A stretch of DNA of 64,000 bases from Zelonia costaricensis (lineage: Eukaryota; Euglenozoa; Kinetoplastea; Trypanosomatida; Trypanosomatidae), in NCBI GenBank assembly GCA_030849075.1, contig JASAOO010003505.1, forward strand, positions 1-64,000. Direction: 5' to 3'. This document shows positions 1-8,146 of this stretch, one piece after another. The first letter of the stretch is position 1. Every line of letters begins with the position of its first letter. The notes beneath the pieces are model-generated. The model had not been told where the DNA came from and did no database searches. It saw only the letters and a list, made by a program, of their open reading frames with translations. The position numbers and the translations under genes are program-made.

Positions 1-297
1 CTCCCCACCTCTCCTCCTTTACCCCCGCCCCCCCCCCCTGCCCTACCCATCCCCATCTCGCGTACCACCACGCTCTGATCGACAGCGTGCTTCATCCCCC
101 CTTCTGCCCCCTCCCTCCCTCTTGTGTTCGAGTGCGCCGCACTGGCTTCTCGCTTCCCTTCTTCCTCTCTGGCAGCCCTGACGCCACCCGCCTCCACCCC
201 CCCACCCGCGCGTTGAGTGCAGGGCGGGGGTCACGGCGCGTGTGCGTGCGTGGAAAGAAGAAGAGGGGGTGCGGGGGAGCGGGAGACGGAAAGGGAC

Positions 298-336
298 GGG
301 GGCACAGCACGTGTAGTCTACACGTGCTGTGCCCCC
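298..336. repeat. Perfect 18-bp inverted repeat with a 3-nt loop
   Basis: The arms 298-315 and 319-336 are exact reverse complements, separated by GTC. The stem would be very stable both as RNA and as a DNA cruciform. No T-run follows, so it is not a bacterial-type terminator or a Pol III stop. It lies in the spacer about 1 kb before the first gene. Function unknown. Confidence 0.85.
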
Positions 337-1142
337 TCGCCACAACGCTCTCTTCTCTCCCCCTTGGGACACACACACACGAGCAACTCCACTCTTTATC
401 GGGGGCGCAGCCGCCGGGTGCCGGACCCTCACGTTGACAAGAACCCAGAAAGAGAAACACACAGGACAGAAGCCAGTTTCGATTTCGGCCCCGCAGCATC
501 GCTGTCTGCGCCTGCGAGCCCCGCTCTTCCCTTCCCTCGCGTAAGCTGCTGGAGTTGTGCGAGCCAGTCATGGGAAGCGAGAATGCGAGACCCACATGTT
601 GGGGCGCCCTGGGTGGCACGATGCCATCGTCTAGTCACGTATTCAGCACGGCCTTCTTCGCTGCCGACGTGTGTCGACTCGTGTAGCCGCCTCCCACTTC
701 TTCTTCCAAGCGAATACGTCGCGCTCTTCAAGATCTTGCCTGTTACCTCCCCCCTCCCCCTCCCCCTCCCCCAACCCCCCGCCTCACCTTCACCTGCGCC
801 GTCAGCTCTCTCATCGAGTTCACGTATCGCACAGCGCGACGCACAGCATTAGGCACGCGTAATCATCTAGACCTTCCTCAGCTTCAGACCCTCACACGCA
901 CACACGCATACATACACACGCACGCACCGACCCACATCTGCAGAAAGACGCGAGCGCTTAGCAAGCGCGCTGCCTCTTGCTTAATTCGGGCTGCCCACGT
1001 CTGCGCCGCCTCCTCGCTCCCTCCCTCTGCCAGCGAGCGCCGCCTGTTGCGGTGTGATCGTTGGGTGTTGCGCAGTGGATGGTGCGCTCGAGCGGCCGTG
1101 ACTGGACGCACGCGTGAAGTCGCGCCTTTCCAGCCCCGTTTG

Positions 1143-1162
1143 TGGCCTCGTTTTCCTTTTAG
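1143..1162 (+). promoter_or_regulatory. Predicted spliced-leader acceptor for the DUF1935 gene
   Basis: A T/C tract at about 1146-1160 ends in AG at 1161-1162, a classic trypanosomatid trans-splice acceptor. It would leave a 5'UTR of about 200 nt before the ATG at 1364. There is no AG between the later CCT repeat (1308-1338) and the ATG, so that nearer tract cannot by itself supply the acceptor. Confidence 0.5.
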
Positions 1163-1307
1163 CGTCTGCCTGCCGGGATTCCGTTTGCCCCTTGTGTGTG
1201 TGTGTGTGTGGGACTGCTGCTGCACGTTCACGCCGCTCGCGCCACAGCAGCGCCTGCCTTACGCGCACCTCCCACCGGACGTCCCGCACCCCTTCCCTTT
1301 TCATCAC

Positions 1308-1338
1308 CCTCCTCCTCCTCCTCCTCCTCCTCCTCCTC
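1308..1338 (+). repeat. CCT trinucleotide microsatellite in the predicted 5'UTR
   Basis: About ten consecutive CCT units lie just before the start codon at 1364, continuing into a C/T run to about 1350. The nearest downstream AG is inside the coding region (1371-1372), so this run probably sits within the 5'UTR. Confidence 0.8.
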
Positions 1339-1363
1339 TCTCTTCCCTCCCGACGTCACGGCC

Positions 1364-2941
1364 ATGACGGAGCTCATACCGCGGGAGGCGGTCCACTTCG
1401 CCCAAGGCGGGCCGCTCTGCCCTTTCCAAGAGTGCTACCGCTGCTTCGAGGGCCGCGACATCGCCTACCGCCTGGTCGACCCCGACACGAAGCGGTGGCT
1501 CTTCTACAATGATACCACCGACACCCTCGTCCACGTCCGCGCCATCTTTGCCGCCGGCTGCGTGCTGAAGCCCCTGCAGCGCGCACACATGCGCCTCTTG
1601 CCGGACCCGGCGAGCGGCGCCGCCGGTAAGGCGTGTCCGATGGAGGTGACGCTTGACGTGGAGCCCGGCTACACGGAGTTCTTCATCGAGGGCGCACCGA
1701 CGGAGTTCCACTTCGAGTTCCGCACCGAGACGGCGCCGGCCCGCAACGTGGAGTTTGTGTACCGCGAGCCGAGTCTGCCGTACGACAAGATCTACCGCTG
1801 CTTCAAGGAGAACGGCAACGGGCTGCTGTTCCGCCTCGTGGACGAGCGCACGCACCGCTGGGCCTTCTACAACGACACGCGCGAGTTCATGATGCGCGTG
1901 AGTGTCACCTTCGCAAACCGCGCCGAGGTGCGTCCGCTGGGCAGCACGACCTCGACCAACACAAGCGCTGCACCGGGCAGTGAGACGTCTGACAGTGTCG
2001 TGTACACCCTTGCCGTTGCACCGGGGCAGACGGAGCCTTTCATGGAAGGCAGCCCCGTCACGTACACGCTCGAGTTTGCCGCCGAGCCGGTCCCGGCGCC
2101 CACCATGCCCACGCCGCCGCCGGAGGAGCCGGTGCAGTACCGGCACGGCGCGCCGGACGCCACCGTGATTCCGCACCAGACGCACGTGTACAAGTGCTTC
2201 AAGGAGCACGGCAACGGCCTCCTCTTCCGCGTCGTGGACGACGTCAACGCCATTTGGGCCTTCTACAACGACACGCCCGAGTACGTCATGACGGCGAACA
2301 TGCGCTACCCCAGCACCAGCGCCGTCCGCCTTGCCCCAGGCGTGCAGGTCATCGCAGACGGCGAGCGCGAGGGCGGCGTCATTGCAGCCGTCGAGGTGCC
2401 GCCGCTGGCGACGGTGCCATTTCTTGTCGGCGCGCCCGCCACGTACGAGCTCGCCTTCTCCGCCACCCCCGTCGGCGCGCTCGCCCCCTCGCCGGCCCCG
2501 TCGTCGTCGGAGCTCACCGGGCTGCCCCAGTACAGCTCCGCCTCGGCCCCGTCGACGACGCCGCCGCCGGGGCTGCCGGTGCCAGAGGAGGTGCCGGCGT
2601 ACGCGAATGGGCACCCCGACCCTGCCCTCGTGCCGCGCGTCGACGAGGTGTACAAGTGCTTCAAGGAGCACGGCAACGGTCTCATGTTCCGCCTCGTCGA
2701 CAAGGCGCAGCGGCGCTGGGCCTTCTACAACGACACGACGGACGTGCTCGTTTCGGTGCGGGTGCAGTTCCCGGCCGGCGCCCGCATCGAGCCGCTGGGC
2801 CACACCGTCTTGGCGCACGACCCCGACACGGGCGATGTCCTCTGCGAGCTCCTCGTGCGTCCACGGGAGACGGCGGTCTTTGTGCAGGGCGACGTAGACA
2901 GCTTCACGACCAAGTTCGTGGCGGAGCACGTGCAAGCGTGA
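1364..2941 (+). CDS. Calpain-related protein with four tandem DUF1935 domains
   Basis: The protein has 525 residues. Four copies of one domain begin near residues 25, 144, 276 and 430. Each carries the signature C-F-(K/E)-E-x-G-N-G-L-x-F-R-(L/V)-V-D followed by W-(A/L)-F-Y-N-D-T; copy 1 is the most diverged. This matches the kinetoplastid DUF1935 domain known from calpain-like proteins and small kinetoplastid calpain-related proteins (family knowledge). No protease core is present, so it is not a peptidase. Pro/Ser/Ala-rich linkers join the copies, the longest between copies 3 and 4. There is no signal peptide or membrane segment. The start at 1364 was chosen because the frame upstream is pyrimidine-rich non-coding sequence with no earlier in-frame ATG of coding character. 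A structural or membrane-cytoskeleton role is inferred only from relatives. Confidence 0.85.
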   Translation: MTELIPREAVHFAQGGPLCPFQECYRCFEGRDIAYRLVDPDTKRWLFYNDTTDTLVHVRAIFAAGCVLKPLQRAHMRLLPDPASGAAGKACPMEVTLDVEPGYTEFFIEGAPTEFHFEFRTETAPARNVEFVYREPSLPYDKIYRCFKENGNGLLFRLVDERTHRWAFYNDTREFMMRVSVTFANRAEVRPLGSTTSTNTSAAPGSETSDSVVYTLAVAPGQTEPFMEGSPVTYTLEFAAEPVPAPTMPTPPPEEPVQYRHGAPDATVIPHQTHVYKCFKEHGNGLLFRVVDDVNAIWAFYNDTPEYVMTANMRYPSTSAVRLAPGVQVIADGEREGGVIAAVEVPPLATVPFLVGAPATYELAFSATPVGALAPSPAPSSSELTGLPQYSSASAPSTTPPPGLPVPEEVPAYANGHPDPALVPRVDEVYKCFKEHGNGLMFRLVDKAQRRWAFYNDTTDVLVSVRVQFPAGARIEPLGHTVLAHDPDTGDVLCELLVRPRETAVFVQGDVDSFTTKFVAEHVQA

Positions 2942-4785
2942 GCCAGCCTTTCTTCGCGCTCGCGTGCGTGCGTGCGTGTGTGCGTGTGTGTGTGTATGTG
3001 TGTGTGTATGTGTGCAGCGCCCCCCCCCCCTCTTCCTCCCTCTGTCTTGGCTACTCCTTTATTTTTTAGACAGTAGTGCACTCTGCCAGGAGGGCTGGTA
3101 GAGTCCGCCCGCGCATGACGGACGATACCACGGCACAAACGCCCGCATGCAAGCGAAGCTGCGCTGCTTCTTCTGCGCTCCCTTTCTTCGCTCGTACCTT
3201 TCTGAATGCGCTCACTTCACTCTCGTCTCTGTGCGCCTTCGCCGCGGCTGTCGCTGCCTCCACCCCTCCGCGCGCTCCCTCCTTCCGAGGCGCTGCTCCG
3301 CGACGCACGCGCTTTGCCCTGATCCTCTCTTCAATTCTGTGCGGTCTCGCCAAGCTCCTCCGGCCCCACTCCGTGCCCCCCTCGCCTGACCCCATTTCGC
3401 ATTTCGTCTCTGCCTTTGCATCTTCTTCGCGCTGATGCGACGTCCCGCGTCATGTTCCACCACGCAGCGACGGGCCCGTCCTGCCTTCGAGCGGATCAGA
3501 TGAGGGCCCTGCTGCTCCCCTGCTCCCCCGGCCCCGCCTCGGCGGCCGCCGACTCGCGACTCGTTCTGATGTGTCTTTCCTCTTCTCCCCACTCTCTGCG
3601 CGCATTTCTCTGGTGCTCCCCAACGCGTCTGCCTTGGCCGCTCTCTTTTTTTTTTGCGCTTTTCTTTTCTTCGCTCTCCTCTTGCTCGACGAGGTGCTGC
3701 ACGCACGGTGCGCCAGCGCCGGCGCAGGGGTCGGGGGGGGGCGGGGCGGCGGGGAGGAGGGACGGTGCGTCGTGCAGGGGTGGTTGGAGGCAGCATGCTG
3801 CTCTCTGCCCCTTTCTGTAGGATTCGCTTTGCCGTCTGGCACTTGGGTGATGGCTGTGCGGTAAAGCAACTCCGCGCAGATTTCACACCCGCTGCGTTCA
3901 TGTGTGTGTGTGTGTGTGTGTGTGCGTTTGTGTCCGTCTATGTGTGAATGTGCGATTGCGTTGAAGCTCTTCGCTGGTTGTATGGGAGCTGCCGCTGTGT
4001 CTGCGTTGTTCACAGCCACCCCTCCCCCCTGTATCTCTCTTGCGCCTGCTTCCGTCGTGCATGAGAGGATGTGCCCCCTTTTTCCACTGCACCGTGCAGC
4101 GCCGGCAACGGACGTGGTCGGGGCTCACCACTTGTTTCTCCTTCTCCTCTGCGTTTTTGTGTGTCCTCCATCGACCCGTCACCGCCGTCAACGCGCGATC
4201 TGCTGTCGCACGTGCGCCTCTGGTCGCCCGCTGCCGTTCTGATTTCTCCGGCTGTGTACCTGTCGTCGCCTTCACCGCCTAACTCACTTCTTCACTTCTT
4301 TGCTTTGTTTTCTCGCCTTCTGTTCGCACGGATTCGCCAAACGCAGCATCGCAGTCAAGCGTTCCTCAGCACGCCCCGTGACGGCGGCCTCGCGTCACTC
4401 GAGCGTCTCGTTGCCCGCTTCTTCGATGTGACGCGGGCATCCCGCACCCCGATGAGTCGTCGGTGCCCCACGACTCCGGCCTCACGCTCTCCCGCGCTCT
4501 GAGTGCACACCGCTTGCCGTGCCGCGACGGGCGTGCCTCTCGCTAATGCTCTCTCACCCCCGCACTGCATCCGCGCCCCACCCGTTGCACACTCTGGTAC
4601 GCATCACGATAGCCCTACCCCGCGTACGCACCCTCGCAGGATTCCCTCAACGGCAACCCAAATCCGCGAGCCCCGCCCCCCTCTTCTACCCGCCCAACAT
4701 CTCCAGCAAGAAGCCCCAAGGCACCGCGTAGGCGGCCTCTCCCCAACTGACCGGCTCGCTCTCCCAGAACTTCTCTCCACTCGAC
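2942..4785. other. Intergenic region between the DUF1935 gene and p23
   Basis: No convincing gene on either strand. The first part (to about 3060) is GT-rich 3'UTR-like sequence; a GT microsatellite lies at 3901-3924; the rest is C/T-rich. An ATG at 4546 opens a 61-codon frame ending at 4731, 54 nt before p23. Its composition is Pro/Ser-rich and it is better read as a possible upstream ORF in the p23 leader than as a gene. Confidence 0.65.
4267..4346 (+). promoter_or_regulatory. Predicted polypyrimidine tract and acceptor for p23
   Basis: A strong C/T tract at about 4267-4322 is followed by the first AG at 4345-4346, which would give a leader of about 440 nt. Nearer alternative AGs lie at 4638-4639, about 4705 and 4766-4767. 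The choice is ambiguous and decides whether the small upstream ORF at 4546 is in the mRNA. Confidence 0.35.
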
Positions 4786-5418
4786 ATGTCGGCCCGTGCC
4801 GCGCTGGTGCCGCTCATCAGCTGGGCGCAGCGCCCCGAGTACGTCCTCATCACCATCCCGCTGCAGGACACGACCGACGTGAAGATCGAGATCAAGGAGG
4901 AGGGCGCGGCACTGCACTTCGCCTGCAACGCGCCGGAGGGGAAGCACTACGAGTACACGCTGCGCTTCTACGGCGCCATCTCGTCAGAGGAGAGTCAGCG
5001 CGTCGTGCGGCCGCGTCAGATCGAGCTGAAGCTGCGTAAGAAGTTTCGCGTCTCGCTGGAGGAGGCCGAGGACGATGAGGTGGAGTGGCCGCGGCTGACC
5101 AAGGAGAAGGCGAAGTACCCAAACATCACCATCGACTGGGGCAAGTGGAAGGACGCGGACGACGACAACGAGGGCGCGGCAGACGATCTCGGCGACTTCG
5201 GCCTCGGCGGCGGCGGCGTCGGCGGTGATGCGATGGACGGACAGTACTCCGAGATGCTCAGCCAGCTCATGCAGGCGCAGGGGCAGCGAGATGCGGAGGA
5301 GTCAGCCGGGCTCGCACCCGGCACGATCCCCGCCTTCGGCTCCGCGCAAGGCCAGACCGCGATGGCCGAAGACGGTGACGACGACGACATGCCGCCGCTG
5401 GAAGAGGCTGAAGTATAA
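4786..5418 (+). CDS. p23: p23-type Hsp90 co-chaperone (CS domain)
   Basis: The protein has 210 residues. The first ~120 form a CS-type beta-sandwich, with the typical p23 pattern of a tryptophan near the N-terminus and the family hallmark W-P-R-L-T-K-E at residues 101-107. An acidic stretch follows, then a Gly- and Met-containing low-complexity tail with an acidic end. Sba1/p23 proteins bind the closed, ATP-bound N-terminal dimer of Hsp90 in the cytosol and slow ATP hydrolysis (family knowledge). The hallmark motif marks it as true p23 rather than another CS protein such as SGT1 or NudC. The start at 4786 is the first ATG in frame that gives the beta-sandwich. No signal peptide or membrane segment is seen. 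Neighbours are functionally unrelated. Confidence 0.88.
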   Translation: MSARAALVPLISWAQRPEYVLITIPLQDTTDVKIEIKEEGAALHFACNAPEGKHYEYTLRFYGAISSEESQRVVRPRQIELKLRKKFRVSLEEAEDDEVEWPRLTKEKAKYPNITIDWGKWKDADDDNEGAADDLGDFGLGGGGVGGDAMDGQYSEMLSQLMQAQGQRDAEESAGLAPGTIPAFGSAQGQTAMAEDGDDDDMPPLEEAEV

Positions 5419-5956
5419 GCGGCACTAAAGAAGTGAGGCAGCCAACCTTCTCCGCCCCCTGCCCCTCCCCCCCTCTTCTGCGAGTCCCCACCTCCTCCGC
5501 GTGCGCTCGGAGATTTCATCCTTAAGCACGTGCTTGTGACGCATGGCAACACTCATTCCCCCCCCCCCCTACTCCCCACTCCCCCGTTCCTCCCCATCGC
5601 TACACGTTGACGGGAGCACGTGTGTGGCGCGTCTTCGCCAGGATTGCACGCCACCGCACAGCACGTCTCCGTGCACGTGCGGTCCGGGGCACTGCTCGCC
5701 TCTTCTCCGCTCACGCCAGCCCGCATCAGGGTGCGGCTCTCCATCGCGCAGCACCTCTTCGGTGATTTCGCCTCAACGCTTTGCCCTGACACACACTCCC
5801 GCTTTCTTGCTGCAATTGGGCGCATGCACACGCCCACGGGTGCCAGCTGTCCACCCCTCACACACCCACGCATTTCTTCACCGCCACGCACGCCTCATCA
5901 CTCTTCACCCGGCTGCAGCCCACGACAGCAGCAGCACCTCGCCTGTACCTGCCCAC

Positions 5957-6000
5957 GCCCCCTCCCCCTCCTTCACCTCTTCCTCCCTCCCAAGGTGCAG
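5957..6000 (+). promoter_or_regulatory. Predicted spliced-leader acceptor for the p24-family gene
   Basis: An almost pure C/T tract is followed by AGs at 5993-5994 and 5999-6000. Use of either leaves a 5'UTR of about 130 nt that would include the AC repeat. Confidence 0.5.
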
Positions 6001-6041
6001 GCGCGCATTCAGAGGAACGACGTCATCGCCCACAAGAACGG

Positions 6042-6046
<5 letters not shown>

Positions 6047-6072
<26 letters not shown>
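6047..6072. repeat. (AC)13 microsatellite
   Basis: Thirteen uninterrupted CA units, within the predicted 5'UTR of the p24-family gene. Confidence 0.9.
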
Positions 6073-6126
6073 AGCGCTGGGACTTGCACTCTACACGCTT
6101 TTTGTGTGCCTCGGCTGCCGTCAACT

Positions 6127-7158
6127 ATGCTGTCCGTCGCCTCCGCGTGTGTGGCGCTCCTGGCGAGTGTGGCGTGGCTCGCAGTAGGGGCGCAGGCCGC
6201 AATCTCTTTCCGCCTCCTCAGCAGTGACTACCCCGTGTACGTGGAAGACTCAACGCCGCTCGCTGACTACGCCGTGCAGTCGGTGCGTCAGAGCTCGTGC
6301 GTGGTGCTGTCGATGGAGAACGGCCTTGGCGGGGTCGTGCGCTTCACGTACGACTCCAACATCTCGCACGTCGAGTGGCGCGCAGACGTGCTTGTCGCGG
6401 TGCACCAACCGCTACCGTCATCGCCGGCGATGGCAACTGTCGACAAGGCAGACGCCGTCAGCAGCGTGCGGCTCTTCAGCGCAGCGGAGCTAGAGAGGGC
6501 GAACAAGGCGCCAGACCTCGCGCAGCGCGCGGCGGAGCGGCGGGCTGACGGCGTGGTGGATGCCGTGGCGCAGCAGGAGGCACGCAGCACGACCATGACG
6601 CTGCGGCCGGCACAGCAGGGCACGGGCCCCGGCGCGGACCCAATCGACGGCAACTACGCCGTGTGCTTCCGCCTCCGACGGTCCAAGGAGGCCACAAAGA
6701 AGTCACGGACGACGCAGTACGAGAGGGTGACGATACACCTGCTCGAGGTCGCCTCGACTCGCCACTCCGCCTCGACCTACATCGCCCGCCTCAGCGCCGG
6801 CACGGGGCGCGGCATCACCGGCGAGGGCGACCGCGAGTACGCCAAGATGCTGCGCTCCGTCTACGGGGCGAGCAGCACGGCAGACCTGCGCACGCTGCTG
6901 GACCAGGAGGAGCTGGTCACGTCGGACGAGGTGGAGAGCCGCATGGAGGATCTCAGCGAGGTGCAGCGGCAGCTGTTTGGCATCTACTCGGGCTCCGAGC
7001 ACCTGGAGGAGCGGTTCCAGCGCATGCGCTTGACGGCGGAGTCGACCTTCACGCGCATCTGGGTGTGCATGATCCTCACGTTGACCGTCATGGGTGGCTC
7101 GATCTGGCTCACCTTCCGCTACACCAAGCGCATCATCATCAAGAAGAAGCTCATCTAA
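6127..7158 (+). CDS. p24/emp24/gp25L-family cargo receptor (GOLD domain)
   Basis: The protein has 343 residues in a type I membrane layout. A signal peptide covers residues 1 to about 24 (hydrophobic core, A-Q-A end). A lumenal region carries two cysteines, C58 and C180, likely the GOLD-domain disulfide. A coiled segment (~240-305) precedes one membrane span (~311-330) and a short basic tail ending K-K-L-I, a dilysine COPI retrieval signal. p24 proteins cycle between ER and Golgi and help load COPII/COPI vesicles (family knowledge). It is longer than usual p24 proteins (about 200-230 residues). The extra length lies mainly between the two cysteines (~105-165), which is Ala/Arg/Gln-rich. The start at 6127 is chosen because it begins the signal peptide; the open frame continues upstream only through non-coding leader. 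Confidence 0.82.
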   Translation: MLSVASACVALLASVAWLAVGAQAAISFRLLSSDYPVYVEDSTPLADYAVQSVRQSSCVVLSMENGLGGVVRFTYDSNISHVEWRADVLVAVHQPLPSSPAMATVDKADAVSSVRLFSAAELERANKAPDLAQRAAERRADGVVDAVAQQEARSTTMTLRPAQQGTGPGADPIDGNYAVCFRLRRSKEATKKSRTTQYERVTIHLLEVASTRHSASTYIARLSAGTGRGITGEGDREYAKMLRSVYGASSTADLRTLLDQEELVTSDEVESRMEDLSEVQRQLFGIYSGSEHLEERFQRMRLTAESTFTRIWVCMILTLTVMGGSIWLTFRYTKRIIIKKKLI

Positions 7159-8146
7159 GGTGCCCAGACGTGGGCGACAGACCCCCACCAGTTGTCGGTC
7201 TGTTCCCTCCCACGTGTGGGCACACGTCGGTAGGTGCGTGCGTGCGGTGGAGTTCTGGAATTTCCTTCATGCGGGACAAGTGCGGCGGCAGTGACTCTGT
7301 TTCGTATCAGGCGAGGGAGGGGGGGAGAAGAGGTTGTCGGAGATGCACCTGACTGTGCGTGTGTGGAGGAGAGCTGAGTGGCTGCGCTGAACAAGACCTA
7401 TACGACGCAGTGCGCGTGTCTTTGCAGGTGACTGCGGAACAGAGACTGCACCGCACCGTGACGTGAGCCTAATGCCTCTCGTTCGCTTGCCTCCCCTCCT
7501 CTTCCTCCCCCCTGCCCTTCGATCCTTTGCATCTCCGATCAGCTTCGTGCACTGCGCAACGTAAATGTGCACTCCCACACTTTGGTTCTCAAGTTCCGGT
7601 CAAATCCGTATTGTAGTGGCGTGTGCTCTCGCAGCCCCTCCCCGTTTTCGCGGAGCCGGGAGGAGCAACGGAGGGTTCGCAATCCAGTGCGACTTTGCGA
7701 ACGCGCGGGGTGTCGTCACCCCCCCCCTCCCCAAACCCCCCACCCGGATGCCGAGATGCGCCGACCGCGACGTCGCCAACGGGCCCCGACACGGTGCTCT
7801 ACTCCACTTCCCTTCAGCGGCCGCCCACCCCTCACCGCGTTGCCTCGACTCGCTACTTGACCTCCTACCTGCTGCCTGCTCCCTTCAGCTTGTACGCACG
7901 AACAGCCCCAGCTCGTCTCCCCCCTTCCCCCAACCACACACTCACACAGACGCAACGACCCTGTCCCTTGTGCTGTGCGCAGCGGACGGCATCACCTCCA
8001 CCCCACCCCCACCTCGTTGTGCGTGAGTGAACACACGTCCGCCCCCCGCCCCCCCCCCTCTGCTTCACCGCGTCCAGCCACAGCCACACCGCCGCCCCCT
8101 CTCTCTCCCACTCCTCCCTTCCCTCTCTCTTCTAGGTCAGCCCAGC
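7159..8146. other. Intergenic region p24 to IFT81
   Basis: The first ~350 nt are purine/pyrimidine mixed, as expected of a 3'UTR. From about 7480 the + strand becomes C/T-rich up to the IFT81 start. No coding-like frame is seen. Confidence 0.65.
8094..8135 (+). promoter_or_regulatory. Predicted spliced-leader acceptor for IFT81
   Basis: A 40-nt C/T tract without internal AG ends in TAG at 8133-8135. This predicts a leader of only 11 nt before the ATG at 8147. AGs at 8139-8140 and 8144-8145 are even closer. Confidence 0.55.

Larger units (their letters stand above)
1..1363. other. Leading non-coding stretch: end of an upstream 3'UTR, then spacer and 5'UTR of the first gene
   Basis: No reading frame here has coding-like composition. 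The + strand is rich in C and T, with short AC and GT microsatellites near 365-385, 895-925 and 1195-1210. It holds a perfect hairpin at 298-336 and a good trans-splice acceptor ending at 1162. The upstream gene is outside the window. Confidence 0.7.
5419..6126. other. Intergenic region p23 to p24-family gene
   Basis: C/T-rich spacer with no coding-like frame. It contains a 12-bp palindrome at 5524-5535, a polypyrimidine tract at about 5957-5991 and an AC microsatellite at 6047-6072 inside the predicted 5'UTR. Confidence 0.65.

Noticed and set aside
1304..2935. Long antisense frame (about 540 codons) opposite the DUF1935 gene
   Set aside because: Long antisense frames are expected opposite GC3-rich genes. 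The sense strand shows four clear domains.
8027..8146. Upstream extension of IFT81
   Set aside because: It lacks an ATG and consists of the polypyrimidine tract; the acceptor at 8134-8135 would remove it.
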